A stretch of 64,000 nt of DNA, taken from positions 186,001-250,000 of the forward strand of contig JAAOOA010000392.1 in the NCBI GenBank assembly GCA_012861695.1, read 5' to 3'. The notes beneath the pieces were generated by a model. It was not told where the DNA came from, did not search any database, and worked only from the letters and a program-made list of their open reading frames with translations. The DNA comes from Trematomus loennbergii (taxonomy: Eukaryota > Chordata > Actinopteri > Perciformes > Nototheniidae). Below are positions 32,905 through 47,229 of the stretch, in pieces. Made by a program: the position numbers and the translations under genes. Position 1 is the stretch's first letter; every line of letters begins with the position of its first letter.

Positions 32905-33594
32905 ACACACACACAGACACACACACACAGACAACACACACACACAATAGGGTGTTCGCTGTTGGGTGCCAGCACTCCATCAGCGCTATCAGACAGGAGT
33001 GTATACCATCACTAACACATACACAGGGAAACGCAAAGGTCGCAATTGAAAAGGCTGTGGATTAAGGAAAGGGAGAAATCATTCTAAAGATCTTTGAAGG
33101 AATCGACTGCAGAGCGCCAATTGTTTACATTAGTGTCATTTGTCCTATTTATTCGGGCAGTTGACAACTCTAGATAAACAACATCCAGAGATGCAAGGAC
33201 CCAGTGTCTGAAAGTGAGGGAATTAGGAGGCTTCCATCGAACCGCAACCATCTTTTTTGCAGCTATTAGGCCAGCTAGTAAGATGCGCATCTTAAGCTTG
33301 GTGATATTGAGCTTTGACAGATCATTCAATAGAAGGGCGGATACAGTCAACGGCACTGTCACTGAAAGCACACGTGACATGCCAGAAGCCACTTTAGTCC
33401 AGAATAGTGCGACTGGGGGACAGTCCCACATCATGTGCATAAACGTGCCAGGGGCCTTCATAGTGCATAGACTACATGAGGGATCGTCTATCATTTTCAT
33501 GCAGTGAAGTTTACGCGGGGTAAGATATGTTCTGTGGACATAGTTAAAGTGGATCTGCCCCTACTTCTTTAGCACATATTTCAATCACCTGGTG
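32640..33594 (-). pseudogene. L1/Tx1-type LINE 3' end inside the GPCR gene
   Basis: On the minus strand, 33500-33084 encodes the C-terminus of an L1/Tx1-like ORF2 (FMHMMWDCPPVALFWTKV, later KMRILLAGLIAAKKMVAVRW), followed by its 3' region and a (CA)n tract. 5'-truncated and without reverse transcriptase. Its insertion, with loss of target DNA, best explains the missing TM2 of the receptor. Confidence 0.75.
32861..32945. repeat. (CA)n microsatellite
   Basis: Interrupted CA tract at the 3' side of the LINE fragment. Confidence 0.96.
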
Positions 33595-34335
33595 ATGTCG
33601 GTTGTTGGGATTTCACTTTTGAATGTCACCACTGTTGGACAGGCTCTGTTTCACCTGCTCACCTGTGTGGAGCGCTACCTGGCTGTTGTTCACCCAATCA
33701 CCTACCTGGGGCTGAGGCAGGGGGGCGGGGTCAGGATCAGAAACATCAGCATTGGATGTGTCTGGTTATTTTGCGTCGGATATATGTGTGCATATTCTCG
33801 CGGCATCAATGAGTTCCATTTAATCATGAATTACTGCATGATGGGTTTCTTCTTAATTGTACTCTCTTTCTGCAGCATTTCTGTTCTTTATGTTCTCAAG
33901 CGTCCAGGGCCGGGGGAGGGGGGCGGGACCAGGGAGCGGGTTGACCAATCAAAGCAGAAGGCTTTCTACACCATCATGGCCATAATGGGAGTGCTGTTGT
34001 TGAGGTTTGGGGGAAATCTGATCGGCAGTGCAATGCGTGGTTCAACAGAACTGAGCCCCAGTACTGTGTGTCTTGTTTCAATGTCTTCATTCTGGTTCCT
34101 TCTGCCCAGCAGTCTGGTTTTACCTCTGCTGTTTCTACACAGGGCGGGAAAACTACAATGCTGCAAACAAAACAAAGATTCCGGATAAGAGATGGATCAT
34201 GGTTTCAAATGTTAAAGATTGGAAAGCCAGAGAGATGGATAGATGTAGAGAACGCCATGTTATTGGACTCATCTCTGTTTAAATTAGTGTATGATTAAAA
34301 ATAAATATCTAGAAAACATTGTAAACGGCACATTT

Positions 34336-34520
34336 TCAGTGGGACCTCAGATTTATAAAATAGTGTGATCTGCATAAAAATGTATGTTTTAGCATTGAAT
34401 TTGAAAAAATGACGTCATTTATATTTAATGTAAATAATAATGGATCAAGAGTAGAGCCCTGTGGCACTCCATAACTGATGGTACGAATGACAAGTAGGGG
34501 CAGACAATACCTCGTATTAC
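34336..34520 (-). pseudogene. LINE reverse-transcriptase fragment 1
   Basis: Minus-strand translation contains YGVPQGSTLDPLLFTLNIND, reverse-transcriptase motif B, and continues toward a decayed catalytic box. Short and truncated at both ends. The LINE clade cannot be decided from this. Confidence 0.7.
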
Positions 34521-34799
34521 TTTGGGAACCATGCAGGGCCGTCCCTGGCCAACTTGTGGCCCCACACAAAGTTATATGATGAGGCCCTCTGTGTCGTGAG
34601 CGTCGACGGGGGGTGGGGGTGCTAGTGAAGCCTCGCAGCGGCAAAACTGTGCCGCGCTTACACTAATTGCGCCGCATAAGCGCATAAAGGTGCGCTCAGT
34701 TAAGGCTCCCTCTGCAAGATGAGGCCCCCTCTGCGAGGTGAGGCCCCCTCTGCGAGGTGAGGTCCCACGCAGTCTGCGTGATCTGCGTGTAGGGAGTGG
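34521..34799. other. GC-rich insertion between two RT fragments
   Basis: Contains the imperfect tandem 'gaggccccctctgcgaggtg' (about three units near 34720-34765) and CpG-rich text. No coding sequence recognised. It separates two copies of the same reverse-transcriptase region. Confidence 0.5.
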
Positions 34800-34960
34800 C
34801 GGTCCTGGAACCATGCAAATATTAAATAGTATCATCTGCATAGAAACACATGTTTTGGTACTGTTTTGGAAGAATTGAATTTATGTTAAATGTAAATAGT
34901 AAAGGACCAAGATAAGAGCCCTGTGGCACTCCATTACTGATTGAAACGGCGTATTCATCA
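34800..34960 (-). pseudogene. LINE reverse-transcriptase fragment 2
   Basis: Minus-strand translation gives GVPQGSYLGPLLFTFNIN and then FYADDT, the catalytic YADD box, soon followed by a stop. Same region of the protein as fragment 1, so the two are tandem relics of related LINE insertions or a local duplication. Confidence 0.72.
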
Positions 34961-34969
34961 CTCTTATTA

Positions 34970-35703
34970 CCAGTTGCATTTACCGTGTTAGCATGCTTGT
35001 ATTTGCTTATTCACATTAAATAATTTATCATTTGTAATCATTCAAGATGCAAAAGTCAAGCTAACTGTCTAAGTTTTATAATTCTTTTAATGTGGAAGCT
35101 TTAATTTATCCTACTTTGCAATTATTACTGGAGTGACTCTTGTGAAAATATCTCTATGTGATTAAAACAGACAGGATTTGATTTGAATACTTACCTTTTT
35201 GTTGAATTAGATCAAATGTTGATCTCATTGGACTGATTGAATAACACATTGTCAACACACCAATTGCATGTTCAGATGTTGATTTATTTCCCTTATATTT
35301 TACATTTTGGAAATTAATTTTAGTGTTTGAGATGTTTAAGATTGTTCTCTTATGTGTGCACTAACCCGTTCTAGTATATTGTATCTCATATTATAAGTAA
35401 ATGTGGTTTAACAATGTAGGACCTCTGCATTTCAAAGAATAAATGTCTTAATAACCTATTCTGTGTGTTTCATTGTGTTTTTGTTGTATAAGCTCTTTAC
35501 AGTTCATGCTCGAACTAGCTGATGATAATCGGTGTGATATTCAAATAATGCTGCTGCTCTCCCTGCAGTCTGACCTCTCAGGGATACATTTGCCTGTTTA
35601 AATCTACCGTAAAAAGTATCATTAAATACAAACTGCATTAAAAAAACAAAGGCCTGCTCTCACCTGTGTTTCATACACCTTGATCACGGATATATTTAAA
35701 TTA
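34970..35703. other. AT-rich noncoding DNA, no feature seen
   Basis: About 730 bp of AT-rich sequence with no recognised gene or element. Confidence 0.5.
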
Positions 35704-36351
<648 letters not shown>

Positions 36352-36784
36352 TATTATTGTATGAGAGAGGTTCCAGGTTGAATAGGCTCTGTGCACAAGA
36401 TGGCGTCTATCAACTTCCGGCGGGTGTGGGGGCGAGTACTTCCGGTTTGAGTACAGAGTTTTTACAGCTTGACAGTTTGCAGGGATGCAAACTCATCAGG
36501 TATGAAAAAGGTGACAAGGATCCGAGCCCCCCAACCCCACGGAATATCGGCTTTAAAATGAGGAATAACAGGATTTTAGAAGTCAGAACAACTAAAGCAG
36601 TTAATAATAACAGAAACGCCAAAGAGTCACATCTAATAGAAATATATAAAAGCATTTATTTTAATTGTGTAGCAGTCAGTTTATAATTTTGGCAGCACTG
36701 TTGAGCATTTTGAAAATGTATTTTCATGCCTCTGTGCAAGGCTTAGTCTTTCTATCTTTATAGCCAGTGGTGTAAAGTAACTAA

Positions 36785-37543
36785 TGGCGCGTTTCCACTA
36801 CACGGCCTCGCTCGGCCTCGGTATAGCTAGGCCTCGTTAGGACTGGCTCACTTTATGGCGCATTTCCATTACAGTTTAGGAACTGGGGTAGTATCTATAG
36901 TAACGCAGTGTAGGCGGAGCCGTGACGTCATCTTCAATGAGAACCCCAGAAAAACAACACAGCCGTTAGCTGTTAGCACACAGAGCTCACAGCTCCTCAT
37001 ATCTGTTCAGAAACTCGACAAAAGTTAAACAAGTACAAACCACAGACTGCCTGTGTCATGGAGAATACAGTCGCTGCTTTATTTATGTCTGTATAGGCCG
37101 TTGTTGTGAGTGTGGACTGTCGGAGCATATACTGCGTTAGCTTAGCCGATCTCCATTTAGAAAAACACGCATTTTAAAAGGTGTTTCTCCTGCCGTCTGT
37201 CTGCAGACTTGCCAAAGCATTAATTCATGGTTTTTACTAACCGGTATCAGTATGTTGTTACTTCATCATTTTGAAACGTGTATTACAATTAAATCACGGT
37301 CAAATATGTCCATCTTGTTGTAGTTGTAGCCCCCTTGCCAGCGCTCCTCTCTCTAGTTTAGCATACTCAGCCCGACTCAGCCTCGTTGTCTCTGGCCCTA
37401 GACCCACCATTTTATGAGGCCAGAAAAACTGTGAATTAGGACCCGCCGGCCGGTACTAGGCCAAGTGGAAACGCAACCAAAGACGGGCCGCTGACGTCAC
37501 AGCCCTCTTAAACCGTGCTCCGCGCTGTAGTGGAAACGCGCCA
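36785..37543. mobile_element. PIF/Harbinger-type MITE, 759 bp
   Basis: Perfect 18-bp terminal inverted repeats (TGGCGCGTTTCCACTACA) and a TAA target duplication (36782-36784, 37544-37546). No ORF of interest. Nested inside the hAT-like MITE, so it is the younger insertion. Confidence 0.92.
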
Positions 37544-38034
37544 TAAGTTCATAAACTCAACAAGTACTATACTTGGGTACAATTTTGAGATACTTGTACT
37601 TTATTTATGTATTTCAATGTTTTGCTACTTTGTACTTCTACTCCTCTACAGTTCAGAGGTACATGGTGTACTTTTCCTCCACTACATGTATTAATACCTT
37701 TAGTTACTTTACAGATCTGGATGAATGATGTGAAATATAACCAAGTGTTAAATCAGACTTTAGTTCCACCTGGAGTAAATCCACAAGCTACCCTGCAGTA
37801 TACAAAGTCATTCAAACTAGCTGCACCTTTACCAGCTTTGAGAACACTTTCATGATCAATCATTATAAAACATATCATATATATTATTCTGAAATGGACC
37901 AATCTGCACAATGACTACTTTTACTGTCGCTACTTTAACTATATTTTGATGATAATACTTTTCTACTTTTACTTGAGGAATATTTTGAATGCAGGACTTT
38001 TACTGTAACAGAGTATTCCTACACTCTGGTACTT

Positions 38035-38333
38035 CTACTTTTACTCAAGTACAAGACCTGAGTACTTCTACTTTTACTCAAGTACAAGACCTGAGTACTT
38101 CTACTTTTACTCAAGTACAAGATCTGAGTACTTCTACTTTTACTCAAGTACAAGACCTGAGTACTTCTACTTTTACTCAAGTACAAGATCTGAGTACTTC
38201 TACTTTTACTCAAGTACAAGACCTGAGTACTTCTACTTTTACTTAAGTACAAGATCTGAGTGCTTCTACTTTTACTCAAGTACAATATCTGAGTACTTCT
38301 ACTTTTACTCTAGTACAAGATATATACTTATAC
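38035..38333 (-). repeat. short 33-bp array (about 9 units)
   Basis: Same unit as the 9-kb array at 16133-25078 but inverted and only about nine copies. It shows the same join to MITE sequence ('gagtattcctacactctggt') as the right end of the large array near 25078-25105. Confidence 0.95.
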
Positions 38334-38335
38334 CA

Positions 38336-38880
38336 CCTCCGTTTATAGCCTATGAAAAAAACTATTAGAAAACGAAGGCTAAAGCTAACGTTAGCAGATA
38401 GTGACAATGTATGCTAGTTAGCTAGCTCAACGATAATATTGCGACAGAAAAACCTTTCAGTGCACATCACGCTCTGCGCTCCAACAGGGAGCTCTGCTCT
38501 GAACGGCCCGTTCTAACAGCTGTTCACCAGCGGTCCAGTCTGTGCCACAGTGACTCCGGACCGCACAGTTAATATTAACGAACGCACCCGTAGGTAATGT
38601 AGCTGCTGAAGCTAGACCCTCATAGCGGAGCGGCAGAGCCTTATTATACATTGATGAGCGGAGTCGACAGGCAGGAAGACTCCAGCACACAGCTCGCGCT
38701 GCATTATATAAAAAAAGAACACCATGCGTGTCATGATGGCACATAACAGCTCGCGGCCGCAGATTACTCCGGGTCCCAGACCCCCCCATACCCCGAAAAT
38801 ATTTTTATTGCAGATCTACATGAATCACACAAACGACCTATTTTGGATTCAAAACGGCGGATTTCGCCGAAAGGTGACAA
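38336..38880. other. noncoding interior of hAT element
   Basis: GC-richer sequence with no recognisable domain; the open frame on the minus strand (38457-38789) shows nothing I can identify. Confidence 0.45.
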
Positions 38881-38937
38881 GTTTGCATCCCTGAGTTTGA
38901 CAGTTTGACAGTTTGTTATGACACACCAAGAGCAAGA

Positions 38938-40888
<1,951 letters not shown>

Positions 40889-41434
40889 AAGATTTCTTGC
40901 TCCCAAACCAATTGTGTATTTCATTGTGGTCGTTACAAAAAGCAGTCATACCATACTATGTTTAGGTACTAATGAATTATAACCTCAAAACAAATGCACA
41001 CAAAAATAACATAGGACAATACATAATATAATAAATCCACAATATGATAACATTTTACAGATTCATTTAATACACTTTTACAAAACATAGGTTGATGTTA
41101 TATCGGGGAAAAAAAATACATATTTAAACATTTCAATTAGTCTCTGCATATTTAAGTAATGCTAGTTTATGTAACAGATGAACAGATCAATGCAAGATAA
41201 GTTAGTTAGCATCCACAACTTTTGTTAATGAATAACGTCATATGACATTAAATGTCTGCCAATAAACACCCCTTTCTTCCTCACATAGGTCCTTTGACTA
41301 AAGGATCTTTTTGACTTATAGAACACACTTGGTTCTGGTTTAGCAATTGAAAGAACTATATACAGGAAAATATTCATGTTAGATCAGTAATGTAGTGTGA
41401 TGTAGTGTGGTACACTAATGTAGTGTAGTGCATA

Positions 41435-44006
41435 TCAGTCCATGTAAAAATAAAAATAATCTCCCTTCTCCCTAATGGTTGTAGCCACCTCGCAGTCTCT
41501 GCAGATACGCTGTATAAGGATATCCTCCTCTGCAAAAACGACGAAATCGCACCACTCCATCCCTGTGAGTAGGAGCTGGCCTTGCACCTGCCAATAGTAG
41601 CTATGAGACTGCTTCAGTTTTAATGTGCCACTTTGCATTTTTAAGTAGCTACAGTCCACATAACTTTTTGCATTTGGGCATTTTATTTCAACAAGTCCAA
41701 AAGGTGGGCTCTCAGTTGGGTCAAACACCAGACCGTCAGGAGATGACCCTAACCAGGGGGCATCTGGGTGAATGACAAACCCACACGGCCAGTAATTGGT
41801 GTTTTTAATCCGGCAGTATTCCTGGATGGCAACCGGTTCCAGTGCCAGTCCCCTCTTCATTGATGCCGTTTGCGCCACTCCCTTCCGAATCCGTTGTGCC
41901 AAGTTTTCAGCCGAACTCTGACCTCGAACATGGCATACTTCCCTGAAACGGGAAGAAGTTATTCTTGGCCTCCTAACACGGTGCCATTCCACAGTCGCTC
42001 TGCTCCCTTGTGGCCACCTCGATTTTCCTTGCCATGAGCAATGTTGTCGCAAGTGACAGTAGATGGAGGTGCTGTTGGTGACTGCACACAAACTCACAGG
42101 TGGTAGGCTCCAGCCTATAGCCATCCACAGGTAGAGGTGGTGGTGGAGGGGCATCTGGGTGACGCACTATAACCCGGCTAAGAGGTAGTGGATGCTGGTA
42201 TGAGATAGGGCTACCTTCCTGAACTTTTCCAAAGGTGGAGTTAACCAGTGGCACGTCCACACTTATAGCCATGGTGGTGATCAGTGGTGCGATGTCTGCT
42301 GAGAAGTCCTTGTATACCTCGCTGACTTTGAGGACATCTGGGTCTGGCAGCTCCCCCCGCACGGCCTTGTAACGTGTACTCCTTTGAACATGTTTATATA
42401 ATAATTAGGACTTTAAGAACAATTTTACACTCAGACAACAATCACAAAGTTGTTGCAGGCTACATACAATTACTTAGGACAATAGATATTACCTTACACC
42501 GTCAGCAACTGTAAACTGCTTTGGCTTAGTGGAAATGAACACCATGTCACTCACTCTGCCTGGTTTCACACCCTATTAATTACACAAAAGAATTGTCAAA
42601 TTATTGAAATGGTCATTGATGCAACATACTAGATCAGCTCTTGGCACAAAGGAAATACTCATTAAACCGTGGATTGGTTGTGAACACATACTGTACTTAC
42701 CATGGTTCTTGGCTTGTGCCATCGCTGCTCTGTTTCAGTGCAGCTGAGGACAGGGGGTACAGCAGCCAGGTTGAGTGTGGAGTAGTGTGCGGTCTGGAAC
42801 AGCAGTGCAACATTGTGGTTGCAGAGTGCTGTTCCAGCTACACAGGAACACTTTGCCACTGCAATCTCCACGGGTGAGCAGTTCTCAAAGACAATCTACA
42901 CATTAAATAAAATGTCAGTCATTTTACATTTAGAACACTGCTTCAATACAACACAGAAAAATGAGAAAGCTGAGAGCAGGCTGATCAGGCAAGTAGTAGG
43001 TGTGGGAAAAGGCTAAACCATGTCAGGTTATCAGTCACATCACATACACAGAAGTTCTGCTGTTTGGAATACTGTAATTTAAGGACATTCAAACAGATAA
43101 ACTCTCTCAGCTGTCTCAATTTATTATCTTATTATATTATAACTACATAAAATAGTGTTAGTAGAACGTTGAACAGCTTAACATAGATGTAGGGTACAAA
43201 ACCAGCACTTACCTAACACTGGCCCATACAAATAACTGGACCCTACATGGATTATACTAACCATACAGTAAAGAACAGCAGCCGTCACAACCAGTTTCTG
43301 GGGTTTCCATGAAAGCAGAGACGGTTTTCAACCTCTCATTAAGAATCTTTGATGAAAGCTAAGTTTGGGTTTAGCTAATGTATTTATCATTTTACACGAG
43401 AGGGTTACAAAACGAAAATAAATCTGTAGCCCCTTCATGCTACACACACATAGCTAGCTACCAGTTGATGTGAGCTAATTATTGTCACTATGCAATCTGT
43501 TGCAACACGTCAGCTAGCTGGGCTTTTTGAATCCTAAATCACAGGTTACCTACTCTAGCCACATCAAAACCCCAGAACATGAACCTGATTGAGGCTTTGA
43601 ACCGATGAACACTTTTTATTTTCCTCCCTACTCTGAGATCGTGAGGCTTTTCATGCTTCCTCATGGACCTGTAACAGCTAGCCCTGACGCTCACTCTCCC
43701 TGAAGGTAGATCTTTGTTTGAAACTGTGGGGAATTGGACATCATTCATGTTATCCAAAACACGTAATAGTACATCATTAAAACGCTTTACACTGTATCAA
43801 GACTGTCAAGTTGTCAAAGTTAGCCAGTAACTACAGCTTTGTTTGTCACTTACCTTCATAGTTGTCGATGTAACTGGATATGTACATCTTGAACCCCTTT
43901 TCTCTTTTGCTCTCGGGGCTGAGCTTGCCGCTTGTACCAGCCGATGTACGTCACTGATGTTAACCTTCGGTAGGTCTTGGAGACATCGAGTGTAAAATAG
44001 TGCCAT
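41435..44006 (-). pseudogene. SWIM zinc finger-YqaJ exonuclease gene, right copy
   Basis: Same five exons as the left copy, on the minus strand: 44006-43854, 43723-43632, 42895-42701, 42572-42493, 42381-41435, with the same splice sites and exon lengths except the last. It shares the missing base in the exon 1 A4G4 run. In addition it lacks 2 bp in the last exon ('gactgtgg' near 41991-41997, where the left copy has 'gacagtgtgg'), which breaks the frame just before the YqaJ core (VEWHRVRRPRITSS). The catalytic motifs downstream are intact. In its orientation and spacing to the transposase this is the copy that sits in the original two-gene transposon layout. Confidence 0.87.
42896..43631 (-). 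other. intron 2 of right SWIM-YqaJ gene
   Basis: Counterpart of 29092-29828, with conserved splice sites and no other feature seen. Confidence 0.7.
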
Positions 44007-44035
44007 CACGTTAACGTTAGCCTTCTCACTTTGCG

Positions 44036-44165
44036 CTATCTGTATGCTATCTGTATGCTATCTGTATGCTATCTGTATGCTATCTGTCTGCTATCTGTAT
44101 CTATCTATCTTGCTATCTATCTATCTCTCTATCTCTCTATCTCTCTCTCGCTCTCTCTCTCTCTA

Positions 44166-44202
<37 letters not shown>

Positions 44203-44250
44203 ATCTATCTCTCTATCTCTCTCTCTCTATCACTATCTATATCGCTTCGC
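44036..44250. repeat. (CTAT)n/(CT)n microsatellite
   Basis: Inverted and expanded version of 28549-28690: five 'gctatctgtat' units followed by CTAT and CT runs. Leu/Ser/Tyr ORFs here are artefacts. Confidence 0.95.
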
Positions 44251-45057
44251 TATCTACCCACTCTACCGTAGACCGGATGTTAACAAGCGCCCACTCAATG
44301 AACCGGAAATGGAAATACGTCATCCCGTGCAACTAGCCTATTGTGTGCCCTCCTTGCTTCTTCCTCTTTGCTTCCCGGGCTTCAAGCCGGCAACATGTGG
44401 TTTTCTGCTGCTGAATAAAACCAACTTTGCACCTTCGATGCACCGCCTCTATTCTGCCCTTGCGTATGCATCGCACTGCATAGGTTAACAGATAGCGAAC
44501 AAAGACTCAGAAGACAGTTGTTGAGTTGACCATTTACTGAGGCTTGAAATTGTAAAACTGCAAGAATAAACAGAAAAATACAACACAAGTTCACAATTGA
44601 AATAATACATGTGCAACATAATGCAAAATAGAGTGCAGTATAATCAACAGCCTATGCTAAGAATGAGCTATGTCCGTTAGCTTAGCAGCTAGTTAGCTTA
44701 GCAGCTAGTTAGCTTAGCTTATCTTAAACATTGAAACCACACAATCAATTAAACCACATTTTAGAAACACATAACTTGGCACACAGGTAAGTTTGTATAC
44801 TTACAGACAGATCTACTCCAAGGATTAAAACAAAATGATCTGTGGCATAGAACTGAGCTACGAAGTGCTCTGCATGGCTTTGCTGTGTAAACTAAAACAC
44901 AAGATGGAGAGTCGCGCTATTTGGTGCCTTAAAGCTACAGTACCGACTTTTGCCACTAGGGGGAGCCAATACACTATGGTGTCAGAACAGCCTCCGACTC
45001 CCTTCTCTCGGCACTACACAACTAAATATAGTGTAGTAGAAAGTTAAATATGTGCCT

Positions 45058-45250
45058 CTTAATTATTATTACATGTCATTTGTTAGACGCTTTTATCCAA
45101 AGCGACTTACATACATTCAGTACTGTGGACAACCCCCACAGGAGCACTTTGAGGAGAAGTGTCTCAGGGACACAACGACATGCTGACTGCAGTGGGACTC
45201 GAACTTGCTACCCTCTGATTCGAAGTCCAGCACACTATCCTCTTAAAGGC
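45058..45250 (-). repeat. tRNA-derived SINE in right palindrome arm
   Basis: Inverted counterpart of 27541-27725, sharing the tRNA-like head and 'tttatccaaagcgacttac' module. Its presence in both arms shows the SINE inserted before the palindrome formed. Confidence 0.8.
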
Positions 45251-45484
45251 TGTAAAGAATAATTTGGCATAACATCTACATTAAGGGTAATTAAAATATC
45301 TTAACACGTTTCCTTGAAAGATAATAATTGTCTTTATATTTGTCTTTGTCCAAAATTCGTTTTATTTTACATTTTCTAACAGATTTACCCGAGTTGGTAT
45401 AGTCCAGTCTCCCCACACAATGGTACAGTCCAACTGCCAGCGGGAAAGCGCTGTTTGTCACGCGACACGATGTACCCGGTCACC

Positions 45485-45514
45485 ATGGCGACAGAAGAAG
45501 GAGAAGGATCGTAG
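45485..45514 (+). promoter_or_regulatory. upstream ORF in PWWP gene exon 1
   Basis: A nine-codon ORF (MATEEGEGS) with an excellent start context (gtcaccATGG) in the inferred noncoding first exon, which ends at 45580 (donor gtatgt). It could lower translation of the downstream PWWP start at 46521. The left arm carries the same motif at about 27302. The transcription start is not known, so this is tentative. Confidence 0.3.
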
Positions 45515-45580
45515 CTTAGAAACGAGAGAAAGCAGAGACTTTATCTCCGGATTCACACCATAACCCCTGGGTTTCTTACG

Positions 45581-46485
45581 GTATGTAAACCTTCTAATGT
45601 CCCGGTAAACTTGCATTAAGATAGATATGAACCACAGAGAGTTAGGGTCCAGCTACAGCTCAGGGTTTAGCCACATGCTAAAGTTAGCTTCAGAGCTAGC
45701 AGTCTGTATTTGTAAAGAAAGACAGCTGGAAATGAAACAAAACATACTTAAAAACTGGTTAAAAAACGTTTCTGATGGAAGGAAACGACCTGTTCTCTCT
45801 TTGAATGTGGTTTATACCTTTCAGATAACATCTAGCAACAGGTAAAGCCTTACAATGAACCGTTTTCTATGGTTGGAAACTATATTTTAAGGTCACTTTA
45901 TACTCCTTAGCTACATATCAGAGATACATATTGTTCTTTTAATACTCTTTGTTTGTCTGGATTATATCTCACATTTGCATTACAGTAATATATGTATAAA
46001 TGCTACTAAATGAATGCAAAATATATGATACTCTACACAGAAACTACTCAGTGTATGTCACAGTTTACACTTCACCCTTTCTAAACACTGAATGGAATAG
46101 GTTTTTGATGCTTATACATTGAAATAAACGACCTGTTTAAACTTTAATGTGGTTTATACATTTCAGATAACAACTGTCAACAGTTAACGGTACAACAATA
46201 AACAGTGTTTCATGGTTGGAAAGTAAATAAAGTACATTTACTCAAATACAGATTGCAGTAGTTGCATTAGCTTAAGTATTTTCATTTGATGTCACTTTAT
46301 ACTACTCCTTAATTACATACCAGATATAAATATGTACTTTTAATAAGATAAGAGAAGAGTTACACATCATGTGAAACTAAAACTGGTATATATACATATA
46401 TATAATGAGTAAATGTGTCTTTCAGACGGCCCTTGATTACATGATGGTTATTAAGTCATCTCAATATATTTCTGTTTTCTTTCAG
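45581..46485 (+). other. PWWP-gene intron 1, right copy
   Basis: AT-rich intron, inverted match to 26296-27207. It includes 'agtacatttactcaaatac', a relic of the hAT-like MITE, and no other recognised feature. Confidence 0.65.
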
Positions 46486-46604
46486 GCTGTTTCTCTGTCA
46501 TTAAGGTGAGAGTTATCACGATGCCGGGGGAACACGGTGACCAGTTCAAACAGGGAGACCTGGTGTTCGCCAAGATGAAGGGGTTCCCCCACTGGCCTGC
46601 CAGG

Positions 46605-46606
<2 letters not shown>

Positions 46607-46702
<96 letters not shown>

Positions 46703-46715
46703 ACACACACACACA

Positions 46716-46775
<60 letters not shown>
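46607..46775. repeat. (CA)n microsatellite in PWWP intron 2, right
   Basis: About 170 bp of CA starting two bases after the exon 2 donor; about twice the left-arm equivalent. Confidence 0.97.
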
Positions 46776-46896
46776 CTACGTACAGATGTGTATTCCTAGC
46801 TAACGTGATATTCTGTGTGTTCAGGTGTGTCCGTTTGTCGGCGGTGGAAGAATAAGAGAATCCCAGTCTACTTCTTCGGAATGCATCAGATGTACG

Positions 46897-46977
46897 TACA
46901 CACACACACACACACACACACCCACACACACACACACCAACACACACACCACACACACACACACCACACACACACAC

Positions 46978-47040
<63 letters not shown>
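46897..47040. repeat. (CA)n microsatellite in PWWP intron 3, right
   Basis: About 144 bp of CA with CCA interruptions beginning at the exon 3 donor. Confidence 0.97.
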
Positions 47041-47042
<2 letters not shown>

Positions 47043-47229
47043 TAATCCTGACAGCAAAGACATGATGACTTCAAAGTGTAATATCCGTCCTCAGAGGAAC
47101 GATCCTCCGGAGAACATCGTGCCGTACGTCGGGAACAAGCTGAAGTTCGGCAGCGGCGTCCGGATCAAAGGCTTCACTGAAGGCATGTGGGAGATCCAGA
47201 ACACGCCCGCCGTGGGGAGCAAACTCAAA

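Larger units (their letters stand above)
32382..34188 (+). pseudogene. rhodopsin-type GPCR pseudogene, interrupted
   Basis: First part (32382-32636): ATG, an Asn/Ser-rich N-terminus with N-glycosylation sites, then in another frame a transmembrane helix (FYVFSAAAILYTLLLLPLII) and basic loop. Second part (33595-34188, open): TM3 ending in LLTCVERYLAVVHP (ERY in place of DRY), TM4, TM5, a basic third loop and TM6-TM7, with a Cys-rich tail. TM2 and the first extracellular loop are absent; a minus-strand LINE end occupies the gap. It resembles a fish-specific family of uncharacterised class A receptors as I recall them. A frameshift lies near 32480. The upstream side is cut by the transposase fragment at 32339. 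The receptor cannot be made. Confidence 0.8.
36769..38335 (+). mobile_element. hAT-like 'tactcaagta' MITE carrying seed array
   Basis: Starts with CAGTGGTGTAAAGTAAC, a typical hAT-like end, is interrupted at 36785 by a Harbinger MITE, and resumes at 37547 with 'caagtactatacttgggta'. It then contains a segment (37640-37960) matching 25110-25500 inverted and 47447-47745, and ends in 33-bp repeats. The far terminus was not identified. Confidence 0.65.
36480..38893. mobile_element. hAT-type element with nested insertions
   Basis: Terminal inverted repeats: CAGGGATGCAAACT at 36480 and its complement AGTTTGCATCCCTG ending at 38893, each with a GGTGACAAG word further in. The flanks share 'agtttg', a partial target duplication in a locally repetitive site. 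It splits the leader of the THAP transposase gene. Inside are another MITE (from 36769) carrying a Harbinger MITE and a short 33-bp array. No transposase is encoded. Confidence 0.8.
46486..47229 (+). pseudogene. HDGF/PSIP1-like PWWP exons 2-4, right copy
   Basis: Exons 46486-46604 (ATG at 46521, [13 protein letters not shown]), 46825-46895 ([17 protein letters not shown]) and 47095-47229 (45 codons, NDPPENIVPYVGNKLKFGSG and GFTEGMWEIQN). Together they make one PWWP domain, a reader of methylated-histone chromatin. Exons 3 and 4 join in frame; exon 2 to exon 3 is off by one base, as in the left copy. The donor after exon 4 is AAA|gtaaaa, weaker than the left copy's gtaaga. The charged downstream exons seen at 9.05-5.5 kb on the left are not found to the right, so this copy is truncated unless exons lie beyond the window. 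Confidence 0.72.

Noticed and set aside
38457..38789. 110-codon minus-strand ORF in the hAT element
   Set aside because: No recognised motif, no homologue known to me and no support from splice sites.
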